Shown: positions 9,808 through 17,827, numbered from the stretch's first letter. The stretch: DNA of 25,647 bases from Streptomyces sp. NRRL F-6131 (GCA_000719695.1 JOHN01000088.1:1-25647); one strand, 5' to 3'. Notes: a model not told the origin generated them from the sequence alone. A program made the numbers and translations.

Positions 9808-12009
9808 ATGCCGGACCGTCCCGAGGTGACCGCCGTCGAGATCGCCCGCCTCGCCGGGGTGGGCCGCGCCGCCGTCAGCAACTGGCGCCGACGCCACCCC
9901 GACTTCCCCCGCCCGGTCGGCGGCACCGACAGCAGTCCGGCCTTCGCGCTCGCCGAGGTGGAGACCTGGCTCCGGTCCCAGGGCAAGATCGCCGAACTGC
10001 CGCTGCTGGAACGGGTCTGGCGGCTCGTCGAGACCCTGCGCGACCCGGCCGGACACCCGGCCGCCCCGCTCGTCCAGGCCGGCGCCGTCCTGTTGCTGCA
10101 CCACCGCGAACCGGCGCAGTGGGCCGCGCTCGCCGAGCAGCCGGACACCAGGCTCGCCACCGCCCTGCCGCGCGCCCTCGCCGACACCGCCCGCACCGTG
10201 CTCGGCGCCGACGGCGCCGCCGACCTCCGCCGGTCCGGGTTGCTCGGCTCCACCGAGCTGGACCTCGCCCGCCTGCTCGCCCGGCTGGCCGCCGACACCG
10301 ACCCGGCCGGCGCCTTCGAACTGCTCCTCACCCGGTACGCCGAGGCCAACACCCGCCAGCTCGCCCCCACCCCGCCGGAGGCCGCCGAGCTGCTCGCCGC
10401 CGTGGCGGGCGACGCCGCCGCCGTGCTCGACCCCGCCACCGGCCTCGGTGCGCTGCTGCTCGCCCTGGCGCCCACCACCGACCGCCACGGCCAGGACGCC
10501 GACCCGGTCACCACCGCCCTCGCCCGGCTCCGGCTCGCCCTGCACGCGCCCGCCACCGACGCCGTCCCGCTCCCCGTCGACCTCCGCCCCGGCGACGCCC
10601 TGCGCGCCGACGCCCACCCCGGGCGGACCTTCGACGCGGTGCTCTGCCAGCCCCCCTACAACGAGCGGGACTGGGGCCACGACGAGCTGCAGTTCGACCG
10701 GCGCTGGCCCGGCGGACTCGTCCCGCCGCGCGGCGAGTCCGAACTCGCCTGGGTGCTGCACTGCCTCGCCCACACCCGCCCCGGCGGGCTCGCGGCCCTG
10801 CTGCTCCCGCCGACCGTCGCCGCCCGTCGGGCCGGCCGCCGCGTCCGCGCCGAACTGCTGCGCTCCGGCGCGCTGCGGGCCGTCGTCGCCCTCCCGGCCG
10901 GGGCCGCGCCGCCGTACGGGGTGCCGCTCCACCTCTGGGTGCTGCGCGCCCCCCGCCCGGGCGACGACTTCCGCCAGGTGCTGATGCTGGACGCCGCCTC
11001 CACCTCGCCCGGCTCCGCCGAGGTCGCCGAGGGCGGCCGCGACAAGGTCCGCTGGCCGGAGCTGCGCCGCACCGTCCTGGACGCCTGGCAGGCCTTCGAC
11101 CTCGCCGCCCGTGAGGGCCTCCCGCTCCCCCCGGACCGCCCCGGCCGGCACCGGACCGTGGCCGCGATCGACCTCCTGGACGACGAGACCGATCTCTCGC
11201 CCGCCCGGCACGTCCCGCCCGCCGCCCCGCTCGGCGGCGCCGCCGGACTCTCCCACCTCGGCGGGCGGCTGACCGAACTGCTGGCCGGACTGGCCGACCC
11301 CGCCACCTTGCTGCCCGACCCGACGGGCGACTCGACGGCGGACCCGTCGGGCGTGGCGGCCTCGGAAGCGGGTGCGGGCGTCGGGGCGGGCGTCGGGGCG
11401 GGCGCGGGCCACGGCCCGGTCGTCACGCTGGGGGAGCTGGTCCGCTCCGGACTGCTGGAGGTGCACTCCTCCGGGACCGGCGCGCCCACCCGGCCGGCCG
11501 GCGCCGATCCGACCGGCACCCCGGTGCTGACCGACCACGACCTCGTCACCGGCGGCGCGCCCGGTGCCGTCCTCGACCGGGCCGCCGCGGCCGACGGCGG
11601 CCCGCTGACCCGGCCCGGCGACGTGCTCGTCCCCGCCCTCGGCGGCGGCGTCGCCCGCGTGGTCGGTCCGGCCGGGCCGCCCGTCGGCGCCGCCCTCGGC
11701 CGCCAGCTCCACCTGCTCCGCCCCGACCCGGCCGCCCTCGACCCGGACTTCCTGGCCGGCCACCTGCGCTCCACGGCCGCCGCCCGGCGGGCCGCCAGCC
11801 ACGCCTCCACCACCACCCGCCTGGACATCCGCCGGGTCGAACTGCCGCGCCTGCCGATCGCCGAACAGCGGCGCCTCGGCGCCGCCTTCGCCCGGCTCGC
11901 CGCCTTCGACGCGACCCTGCAGCAGGCGGCCGCCCTCGGCCGCACCCTCACCCAGGCGGCCACCGACGCCCTCGCCGCCGGCACCGCGGCGCCCCCGTCG
12001 TCCCTCTGA
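9808..12009 (+). CDS. Single-chain HTH / N6-adenine methyltransferase-like / HsdS-like protein
   Basis: A 733-aa protein started at ATG 9808, with GAAGGAG well placed upstream. Residues about 6-60 are a helix-turn-helix (VTAVEIARLAGVGRAAVSNWRRRHPDFPRP) that ends like MerR/phage excisionase DNA readers. Residues about 180-400 match the HsdM-type N-6 DNA methylase fold: motif I DPATGLGALLLA (from Asp208) for S-adenosylmethionine, and motif IV at 281-284. Motif IV reads QPPY, not the catalytic (N/D/S)PP(Y/F), so methylation may be weak or lost. After a Gly/Ala/Val linker, residues about 545-725 resemble a type I specificity-subunit target-recognition half (RPGDVLVPALGGGVARVV, LPIAEQRRLGAAF). No restriction endonuclease lies nearby. 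It may be an orphan methyltransferase or a sequence-specific regulator on a methyltransferase scaffold. Confidence 0.8.
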   Translation: MPDRPEVTAVEIARLAGVGRAAVSNWRRRHPDFPRPVGGTDSSPAFALAEVETWLRSQGKIAELPLLERVWRLVETLRDPAGHPAAPLVQAGAVLLLHHREPAQWAALAEQPDTRLATALPRALADTARTVLGADGAADLRRSGLLGSTELDLARLLARLAADTDPAGAFELLLTRYAEANTRQLAPTPPEAAELLAAVAGDAAAVLDPATGLGALLLALAPTTDRHGQDADPVTTALARLRLALHAPATDAVPLPVDLRPGDALRADAHPGRTFDAVLCQPPYNERDWGHDELQFDRRWPGGLVPPRGESELAWVLHCLAHTRPGGLAALLLPPTVAARRAGRRVRAELLRSGALRAVVALPAGAAPPYGVPLHLWVLRAPRPGDDFRQVLMLDAASTSPGSAEVAEGGRDKVRWPELRRTVLDAWQAFDLAAREGLPLPPDRPGRHRTVAAIDLLDDETDLSPARHVPPAAPLGGAAGLSHLGGRLTELLAGLADPATLLPDPTGDSTADPSGVAASEAGAGVGAGVGAGAGHGPVVTLGELVRSGLLEVHSSGTGAPTRPAGADPTGTPVLTDHDLVTGGAPGAVLDRAAAADGGPLTRPGDVLVPALGGGVARVVGPAGPPVGAALGRQLHLLRPDPAALDPDFLAGHLRSTAAARRAASHASTTTRLDIRRVELPRLPIAEQRRLGAAFARLAAFDATLQQAAALGRTLTQAATDALAAGTAAPPSSL

Positions 12010-12059
12010 CGCCGCGCCGGCGGCCGAGGGCGGAAGCCGGCCCGGGAACAGGGCGGTCG

Positions 12060-12078
12060 ACCGGCCTTGCGGGCCGGT
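12060..12078 (+). terminator. Short hairpin after the HTH-methyltransferase gene
   Basis: ACCGGCC (12060-12066) pairs with GGCCGGT (12072-12078) around a 5-base loop, 51 bases past the stop. The stem is short and has no T-tract. Confidence 0.35.
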
Positions 12079-12134
12079 GGGACGGGTGCGGTACGGGCCC
12101 GCCGGAAGGACTCCGGCCCGACCGGCGCGGGCGG

Positions 12135-12140
12135 TACGGT
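12135..12140 (+). promoter_or_regulatory. Candidate -10 box for the membrane protein-kinase operon
   Basis: TACGGT fits TANNNT and would give a leader of about 50 bases before ATG 12199. The -35 is not recognisable. Confidence 0.3.
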
Positions 12141-12198
12141 GTGCGGAGCCGGTTCCGTGATCCGGACGGTCCTCGTCCTCACCCGCTCAGGAGCACGC

Positions 12199-13023
12199 AT
12201 GTCAGGGCAGTACCCCGGGCAGTACGGCCCACCGCCCGGTGGCGCGCCCGCCGGTGGCATACCCGGCACCCCGCCGCCCTACGGCCGGACCCTGGTCGCC
12301 TCGCCGCAGGCCCCCCGCCCGCCGGCCGGCCCGTACGGCGTGGCCGGCCGGGTCCTGGTGGTCCTCGCACCGCTGCTGACCGTCGGTCTGCTCGGCATGG
12401 TGCCGTCGCTGCTGCTGGCGGTCCGCCGCCGCCGGGCGTACGACATCCTGGGCGCGGTGGTCTACGCCGGGCTCTTCCTCGCCTTCTTCATCTGCATCGG
12501 GGTGGCCGGCAGCTACGGCAAGGGCGAGGCGCCGGTCGCCGACGCGGTCGGCACCACGATGATGCTGCTGATGTGGTTCACCCCGCCGGTGCACTTCCTG
12601 CTGATGGACCGCCAGGTGGTCTGGAACGCCGGCCAGCCGGCCGCGCCCGCGGTCGGCTACGCGCCACCGGCCGGGTACGGCTACCCGTCACCCGCCACGC
12701 CCGCCCAGCCCTACCCGGCCGCCCAGCCGTACGGCGCCACGCAGTCCTACCCGACCGCCCAGCCGTACGGGGCGGCGCAGCCCTACGCCCCCGCCCCGCC
12801 GTACGGAGCCGCCCAGCCCTACGGGACCGCGCAGCCGTACGGGACCCCGGCTCCGTACCCGCAGGGCGCCCGGCCCCAGCCCCCGGTACAGCCCCCGGTG
12901 CAGCCCCACCCGCCCGTGCAGGCCGCGGGGGCCGGGGCCGCCGGTGCCGGTCCCGCCACCTCCGACGAACTGCGCGAGCTCGGCGAACTGCTGCGCCGGC
13001 AGGCCCGCGAGGACCGCCCGTGA
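12199..13023 (+). CDS. Three-helix membrane protein with cytoplasmic-type QPY-repeat tail
   Basis: A 274-aa protein starting at ATG 12199 (AGGAG 6 bases upstream). Residues 1-48 are Pro/Gly/Tyr-rich. Three hydrophobic segments follow at about 50-75, 82-104 and 113-136, separated by RRRRAYD and a short KGE loop. Residues 140-245 are low-complexity, with QPYG/QPYP units about every 4-8 residues and then a PPVQ run. The last 20 residues (SDELRELGELLRRQ) look like a short amphipathic helix. I do not recognise a functional family. The stop overlaps the start of the downstream Ser/Thr kinase (GTGA), so the two are translationally coupled and probably work together. The soluble kinase could be brought to the membrane by this protein or use its Tyr/Thr-rich tail as a substrate (inference). 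Confidence 0.8.
   Translation: MSGQYPGQYGPPPGGAPAGGIPGTPPPYGRTLVASPQAPRPPAGPYGVAGRVLVVLAPLLTVGLLGMVPSLLLAVRRRRAYDILGAVVYAGLFLAFFICIGVAGSYGKGEAPVADAVGTTMMLLMWFTPPVHFLLMDRQVVWNAGQPAAPAVGYAPPAGYGYPSPATPAQPYPAAQPYGATQSYPTAQPYGAAQPYAPAPPYGAAQPYGTAQPYGTPAPYPQGARPQPPVQPPVQPHPPVQAAGAGAAGAGPATSDELRELGELLRRQAREDRP
12703..12861 (+). repeat. QPY-type low-complexity coding repeat
   Basis: Degenerate CAGCCGTACGG-like units encode residues 169-221 of the membrane protein, with six QPY units plus variants QSY, PPY and APY. The units vary in length (12-24 bases), so this is an aged repeat rather than a recent tandem expansion. Confidence 0.75.
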
Positions 13024-14693
13024 CCGGCGCCCGGGTGATCGGCGGCCGCTACCGTCTCACCGAGAAGATCGGCCACGGCGGTATGGGCCAGGTCTGGGCC
13101 GGCCACGACGAACGGCTCGCCCGACCGGTCGCCGTCAAGCTGCTGCGCACCGACCGCCTCCTCGCCGCCACCGGCGGCACCGACCCCACCACCACCGAAC
13201 GGCTCCGGCACGGCGACGACCTGCGCCGCCGCTTCCTCCGCGAGTGCCGCACCACCGCCGCCCTCGACCACCCGGGCCTGGTCACCGTCTTCGACGCCGG
13301 CGAGGAGGACGGCGAGCTGTACCTGGTGATGCAGCGGCTCCCCGGCGTCAGCCTGGCCGACCTGATCGCCGAGGACGCGCCGTTCCCGGTCGAGCGCGCC
13401 GTCGCCGTGGCCGCCCAGCTCTGTGCCGCACTGGCCGCCGTCCACGCGGTGCAGGTCGTCCACCGGGACCTCAAGCCCAGCAATGTGATGGTCCGGGAGG
13501 ACGGCCGGACCGTCCTGCTGGACCTCGGCATCGCCACCGCGCTCGACCCCGAGGCCACCCGCCTCACCCTCACCGGCGTGCCGATCGGCAGCCCCTCCTA
13601 CATGGCGCCGGAACAGGCGCTGTCCGCCGCCGTCGACCCGCGCAGCGACCTGTACGCGCTCGGCTGCCTGCTGCACGAGATGCTGGTCGGCGAAGGCCCG
13701 TTCCGTGCGCCGACCGCGCTGGGACTGCTGCGGCGGCACGTCGACGAGCCGCCGGTGCCGTTGCGCGACCTGCGCCCCGAGGTGCCCGCCGCACTGGAGC
13801 GGCTCGTCCTGGACCTGCTCGCCAAGCGCCCCGAGGACCGGCCGGCCCACGCCCAGGAGGTGTACGGGCGGCTGCTGCCGCTGCTGCCCGCCGCCGTCTC
13901 CGTGCCGCAGCCCCGGTACGGGCCGCTGCCCGACCCGGCCCGGCCGTACCGGTACCCGCTCCAGCCGCAGCCGCGTCCGGACGGCACCGCCCCGGCGGCG
14001 CCGCCCCGGGCCGAACCGTCGCCGTTCCTGATGGCCGCCGTGCCGCGGCCGGACCCGCACCCGCCGACCCCGGTGCCGCTGCCGGCCGTGCCGTCGCTGC
14101 CGCCCGGGGTGGCCGGGGCGGGCGAGGACTTCGCGGCGGCCTGCGCCCGGCTCTCCGACCTGGTCGACGCCGGCCGGCGGGCCGAGGTGCTCGACCTCGC
14201 CGCCCGGCTGCTGGCGCGCGGCCGGTCCGAACTCGGCGACGGCGCGGGGATGGTCCGCACCGTCCGGACCATCTACGCGCGCACGCTCCTCCAGGAGCGG
14301 CGTCACCACGAGGCGCTCGCGGAGTACCGGCTGCTCGCCGCCACCGTCGAGGGCGGGCCGCACGGCCGACGGGCGCTGGAGCCGCGCTTCCGGGCCGCCG
14401 AGTGCCTCGAGCAGCTCGGTCGGGGCGCGGAGGCGCTCACCGAGTACCAGGCCCTGCTCGCGGTGTGGCCGGAGACCGAACCGGAGCGGCTGCTCGACCT
14501 CCGGGAGCGGATCGGCGTGCTGCTGGCCTCGCTCGGCGAGACGGAGGCGGCGTGGTCGTGGCTGCTCCAGCTCCTCTTCGACCGCGAACGCCGCGAGGGC
14601 CCGCACCACCCGGCGGTCCGCCGCCTCCGGCAGACCCTCGACACCCTGCAGCCCCACCGCACCACCGCCACCCCCTGGCCTCCCCGCGCCTGA
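13020..14693 (+). CDS. PknB-family Ser/Thr protein kinase with TPR-like C-terminal domain
   Basis: A 557-aa protein with start GTG 13020 overlapping the previous gene's stop by 4 bases. Residues about 8-290 are a Hanks-type kinase: Gly loop GHGGMGQV, catalytic Lys40 (VAVKLL), HRDLKPSN at 148-155 with catalytic Asp150, a DLG metal motif at 168-170 in place of the usual DFG, and GSPSYMAPEQ in the activation/P+1 region. A Pro-rich linker (about 295-365) leads to an all-helical region (about 370-550) with repeated A.EY..LLA patterns typical of TPR repeats, likely for binding partners. No membrane helix or PASTA domain is present, so it is cytosolic unless recruited by the upstream membrane protein. 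All catalytic residues are intact. Confidence 0.92.
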   Translation: MTGARVIGGRYRLTEKIGHGGMGQVWAGHDERLARPVAVKLLRTDRLLAATGGTDPTTTERLRHGDDLRRRFLRECRTTAALDHPGLVTVFDAGEEDGELYLVMQRLPGVSLADLIAEDAPFPVERAVAVAAQLCAALAAVHAVQVVHRDLKPSNVMVREDGRTVLLDLGIATALDPEATRLTLTGVPIGSPSYMAPEQALSAAVDPRSDLYALGCLLHEMLVGEGPFRAPTALGLLRRHVDEPPVPLRDLRPEVPAALERLVLDLLAKRPEDRPAHAQEVYGRLLPLLPAAVSVPQPRYGPLPDPARPYRYPLQPQPRPDGTAPAAPPRAEPSPFLMAAVPRPDPHPPTPVPLPAVPSLPPGVAGAGEDFAAACARLSDLVDAGRRAEVLDLAARLLARGRSELGDGAGMVRTVRTIYARTLLQERRHHEALAEYRLLAATVEGGPHGRRALEPRFRAAECLEQLGRGAEALTEYQALLAVWPETEPERLLDLRERIGVLLASLGETEAAWSWLLQLLFDRERREGPHHPAVRRLRQTLDTLQPHRTTATPWPPRA

Positions 14694-14700
14694 TCCCGCC

Positions 14701-14758
14701 CGGCTGGTCCTGTCCCGCCTGGTCCAGTCCCCCTGGTCCCGTCCGGCTGGTCCCGCCC
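14701..14758 (+). repeat. Imperfect ~15-bp tandem repeat downstream of the kinase gene
   Basis: Four consecutive units share the core CTGGTCC(C/T/A)G(T/C)CC. They start 8 bases after the kinase stop codon and replace the expected terminator. No function is apparent. Confidence 0.7.
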
Positions 14759-14845
14759 GCAGGAGCACCGCGTCGGAGCACCGCGCCGCAGCACGGACGG
14801 CGAGGCGTATGACTTTCGACAGATCCGCGCCGCCCCCGAGGTCCG

Positions 14846-14851
14846 TAGGGT
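14846..14851 (+). promoter_or_regulatory. -10 box for the two-component operon; leaderless transcript predicted
   Basis: TAGGGT ends 7 bases before GTG 14859. Transcription would then begin at or within a base or two of the start codon. The sequence between has no useful Shine-Dalgarno spacing, supporting a leaderless mRNA. Confidence 0.5.
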
Positions 14852-14858
14852 CGGGCGG

Positions 14859-16295
14859 GTGCGAATGAGAGCGTGGTGGGTGGACCGGGTGCTGCTGGTG
14901 GTCGCGGCCGGGGCGTTCGGGCTGAGCGCGGTGTCGCTCTGGTGGGTGCTGCCGGGGATCGCGACGGCGTTCCTGGCCGGTGTGCGGATGGACCGGGCGT
15001 GGTCGGCGGTGGTCCTGCTGGCGGGCCTGGTCACGGTGGGCGTGCTGGTGGCCGTGGTCGTCCCGGCCCGGTCGGAGCAGGCGACCTCCGTGGTCTCGGT
15101 GCTGATCTGCGCCGGGATGGGCCCCTGGATGGTCGGCCGGTTCTGGCGGCAGTCCCAGGAGTTGGTGCGGGCCGGCTGGGAGCGGGCCGAGCGGGCCGAG
15201 CGCGAGCAGCAGTTGGTGGCCGAGCAGGCCCGGCTGCGCGAACGCGCCCGGATCGCCCAGGACATGCACGACGCGCTCGGCCACGACCTCAGCCTGATCG
15301 CGCTGCGGGCCGGTGCGCTGAAGCTGGCAGCCGATCTGGCCCCGCCGCACCGGGAGGCGGCGCAGGAGATCCGGGCGGGTGCGGCGGCGGCCGTGGAACG
15401 CCTCGGCGAGGTGATCGGGATCCTGCGGGACGAGACGGACGCCCACACCGCCCGGGGGCCGGCCGACGCGGGTGTTCCGCAGTTGGTGGAGGAGACGGCC
15501 GCGGCCGGCCTGGACGTCCGGCTGACCGTCGACGGAGAGCCGGACGGGCAGCCGAGGGCGGCCGAGCACGCCGCCTACCGGGTGGTCCAGGAGGCGCTGA
15601 CCAATGCGGCCAAGCACGCCCCGGGCGCGCCGGTCACGGTGCTGGTGACCTACCCGCCGGAGGGTGGCGCCCGCGTCCGGGTGCGCAACGACGCCCCGCC
15701 GGTGGGCGCGTCCCCGGCCCGCGCCGGGGCGGGAGCCGTCGTGGCGGGCCCGGGCGGTCGGGGTCTGCTCGGTCTGGCCGAGCGGGTCCGGCTGGCCGGC
15801 GGCACCTTCCGGTACGGGCCCCGGGCCGGGGGCGCGGGCTTCGAGGTGTGCGCCGAACTGCCGCGCTCCGGCGCCCCGGCCCACCCCGCGGCGGTTCCGG
15901 TCGCGGTGTCGCCGGCCCGCGAACTGCGCCGGGCCCGCCGCCGGGTGGGCCGGATGATGGCGGCGGTCGTGCTGGTGCCGCTCTCCGTCGCGCTGGCGCT
16001 GACCGCCGTGCTGCGGGGCTGGGCGATCCACACCGCGGGCCGGTCCGTCCTCGACCCCGCCGACTACGCCGCGCTCCGGGTCGGCCAGGACCGGGCCGCC
16101 GTGCAGCGATTTCTGCCGGAACGTCAGTTTCCGTACCATCCGTCCGTGGGCGACCCGCCGCCCGGGGGAGAGGGAGTGACGTGCGAGTACTACGCGATGA
16201 CGGCCGAGGCCTTCAACAACGACCGTTCCGGAGACGCGTACCGGCTGTGCTTCCGGGACGGGGTGCTGATCTCCCTGGACGCCCTGGTCCGGTGA
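14859..16295 (+). CDS. NarL-family sensor histidine kinase with an extra C-terminal membrane helix and extracytoplasmic domain
   Basis: A 478-aa protein. Residues 1-95 contain about four hydrophobic helices with short loops. HisKA_3 dimerisation helix (about 120-190): phospho-acceptor His137 in MHDALGHDLSLIALRAGALK. HATPase_c (about 215-335): N-box EALTNAAKHAP (Asn249) and G-box GGRGLLGLAERV. Most kinases of this family end here. This one continues with a basic segment (RRARRRVGRM), a membrane helix at about 366-390, and an 85-residue C-terminal domain predicted outside the cell, with LRVGQDRAAVQRFLP, CEYY and YRLCFRDGVL. That tail recalls small BamE/SmpA-like lipoprotein domains and has two Cys that could pair. 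The GTG start fits a -10 box 7 bases upstream. The response regulator follows after 7 bases, so they form an operon. The signal is unknown. Confidence 0.9.
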   Translation: MRMRAWWVDRVLLVVAAGAFGLSAVSLWWVLPGIATAFLAGVRMDRAWSAVVLLAGLVTVGVLVAVVVPARSEQATSVVSVLICAGMGPWMVGRFWRQSQELVRAGWERAERAEREQQLVAEQARLRERARIAQDMHDALGHDLSLIALRAGALKLAADLAPPHREAAQEIRAGAAAAVERLGEVIGILRDETDAHTARGPADAGVPQLVEETAAAGLDVRLTVDGEPDGQPRAAEHAAYRVVQEALTNAAKHAPGAPVTVLVTYPPEGGARVRVRNDAPPVGASPARAGAGAVVAGPGGRGLLGLAERVRLAGGTFRYGPRAGGAGFEVCAELPRSGAPAHPAAVPVAVSPARELRRARRRVGRMMAAVVLVPLSVALALTAVLRGWAIHTAGRSVLDPADYAALRVGQDRAAVQRFLPERQFPYHPSVGDPPPGGEGVTCEYYAMTAEAFNNDRSGDAYRLCFRDGVLISLDALVR

Positions 16296-16302
16296 GCGCC
16301 CG

Positions 16303-17055
16303 ATGAGCGCGGCGGAGCGTGGCGACGGGACCCCCGGGCCGATCCGGGTGGTGGTCGCGGACGACGAGCCGATGGTGCGTGCCGGGGTGCGCGCCGTGCT
16401 CACCACCGACCCGGGCATCGCGATCGTGGCGGAGACCGGGGACGGGCGGGAGGCGGTCGAGCTGGTCCGGCGCCACCGACCGGACGTCGCCGTGCTGGAC
16501 ATCCGGATGCCGGGCACGGACGGCATCACCGCCGCCGCCGAGATCCGGCGAGCGGCCGTCACCACCCAGACCGGGGCGGTTCCGGGAATCGTCATGCTGA
16601 CCACCTTCGGTGAGGACGACTACATCCTGCGCGCCCTCGGAGGGGGCGCCAACGGGTTCCTGATCAAGTCCGGCGAGCCGGAGGAGCTGATCGCCGGGGT
16701 CCGGGCGGTGGCCGACGGGGCCGCGTATCTGTCACCCAAGGTGGCCGCCCGGGTGGTGGCGCACCTCGCCGCCACTCGGTCCGGCGGTCCGGCCGACCGT
16801 CGGACCGCCGCCCAGCGGCAGGTGGCCGGGTTGACCGCCCGTGAGCGCGACGTACTGGCGCTGGTCGCCGCCGGGCTTTCCAACGGTCAGATCGCCCGCC
16901 GGATCGGCGTGGTGGAGGGCACGGTGAAGGCGCACGTCAGCTCCGTCCTGGCCAGGCTGGGCGTGGCCAACCGGGCGGCCGCCGCCGTGCTCGCCCACGA
17001 GGCCGGCCTGGCCGCGGCCCCACCCGGCCGGGACCGGGACCGGGACCGGGGCTGA
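16303..17055 (+). CDS. NarL/FixJ-family response regulator
   Basis: A 250-aa regulator. The receiver domain (about 14-135) has the acidic pair at 20-21 (VADDEP), phospho-acceptor Asp66 (VLDIRMPG), switch Thr in MLTTFGEDDY and Lys in FLIKSGEP. The LuxR-type HTH (about 176-238) is intact: LTARERDVLALVAAGLSNGQIA, then VEGTVKAHVSSVLARLGVANRA. It is phosphorylated by the kinase immediately upstream and should bind DNA as a dimer. The C-terminus ends in a short RDRDRDRG tail made by a GGGACC hexanucleotide repeat. The last 324 bases of this gene are also covered, antisense, by the PAP2 reading frame from the opposite strand. Confidence 0.95.
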   Translation: MSAAERGDGTPGPIRVVVADDEPMVRAGVRAVLTTDPGIAIVAETGDGREAVELVRRHRPDVAVLDIRMPGTDGITAAAEIRRAAVTTQTGAVPGIVMLTTFGEDDYILRALGGGANGFLIKSGEPEELIAGVRAVADGAAYLSPKVAARVVAHLAATRSGGPADRRTAAQRQVAGLTARERDVLALVAAGLSNGQIARRIGVVEGTVKAHVSSVLARLGVANRAAAAVLAHEAGLAAAPPGRDRDRDRG

Positions 17056-17820
17056 GGCCGGGCCCGGTCGGGGAGTCGGGGCGGGTGCGGGAGCCAGCAG
17101 CAGCGGGCCGAGCAGCCGTACCCGGCCCAGCGTGAGGACCACGGCCGTCGCGGAGGGCAGCAGGGCGACGACCACCGCCGCGGTGACCGCCCCGCCCAGC
17201 ACCGCCCCGGCGACGACGTCGTGCGGGTAGTGCACCCCGGCGGCCACCCGCAGGGCGGCCGTCCCCAGGCCGACCGGGACGACCAGCCAGGCCCACCGGG
17301 GCCGCAGCAGCACCAGACCGGTGGCCAGGGCGACGGCCAGGGTCGCGTGGTTGCTGGGGAACGACCAGTCGCCCGGCGGCGGGCAGTCGGCGAGTGCGGT
17401 GGACGGCAGCCCGGCCAGGGCCCGGCACGGCCGTTCCTCGTCGAGCACCACCTTCAACGCCTCGCTCGCCCCGTACGCGAGCACCGTGCCGAGACCGGTG
17501 AGCGCCACGCCCGCGACCGCGTCGGCGGCCCGCCGCCCGCGCGCCGTCCACCAGCCGAGCACCAGCGCCAGCCCGAGTACCAGCAGCCCGGCCTCGGTGG
17601 CGGGTTCCAGCAGGGCGGCGAGCCGGTGCGGGGCGTCGGCGACGGCCTCCGCGACCCGTCGGTACCCGGTGGCCGACCAGCCGGTCACCGGCCCGACCGG
17701 CCCGACCGGCCCGCCTCCGCCCCCGCCACCGCGCTCCGGGGCCAGCCACCCGACCGCGCCGCCGCCCGCGCCGAGGAGCACCACCGCGAGGGCCGCCCTG
17801 TTCCTTGCCGTGTTCGTCAT
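16732..17820 (-). CDS. PAP2-family membrane phosphatase, 3' end extended antisense into the response regulator
   Basis: The 362-aa frame starts at ATG 17820. Residues 1-235 are a complete PAP2 phosphatase: several hydrophobic helices and the tripartite active site KX6RP (Lys123-Pro131), PSNH (155-158, the usual PSGH with Asn), and RX5HX3D (Arg191, His197, Asp201). It should dephosphorylate lipid phosphates such as phosphatidate or undecaprenyl-pyrophosphate, with an extracytoplasmic active site. A 7-Gly run (31-37) sits in the first loop. After residue about 240 the sequence is Pro/Ala-rich, then for the last ~107 residues simply the antisense of the response-regulator gene (16732-17055), with no PAP2 similarity. 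The natural stop may have been lost, or a sequence error may hide it. The functional part ends near 17100. The catalytic call is firm, the C-terminus is not. Confidence 0.8.
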   Translation of the reverse strand: MTNTARNRAALAVVLLGAGGGAVGWLAPERGGGGGGGPVGPVGPVTGWSATGYRRVAEAVADAPHRLAALLEPATEAGLLVLGLALVLGWWTARGRRAADAVAGVALTGLGTVLAYGASEALKVVLDEERPCRALAGLPSTALADCPPPGDWSFPSNHATLAVALATGLVLLRPRWAWLVVPVGLGTAALRVAAGVHYPHDVVAGAVLGGAVTAAVVVALLPSATAVVLTLGRVRLLGPLLLAPAPAPTPRPGPASAPVPVPVPAGWGRGQAGLVGEHGGGRPVGHAQPGQDGADVRLHRALHHADPAGDLTVGKPGGDQRQYVALTGGQPGHLPLGGGPTVGRTAGPSGGEVRHHPGGHLG

Positions 17821-17827
17821 GGCACGG

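Noticed and set aside
9292..11802. About 836-codon minus-strand open frame running from the methyltransferase gene into the lipoprotein gene
   Set aside because: Gly/Gln/Arg-rich shadow of the methyltransferase gene, and it overlaps the true lipoprotein in another frame.
9808..12009. Interpretation as part of a complete restriction-modification, BREX or Pgl defence system
   Set aside because: No nuclease, PglZ-like phosphatase or ATPase partner lies in the flanks. The nearby kinase is a separate operon, so a defence island is not supported.
12819..16604. About 1261-codon minus-strand open frame opposite the kinase and histidine-kinase genes
   Set aside because: It crosses several well-supported plus-strand genes and intergenic DNA, with composition typical of antisense GC-rich frames.
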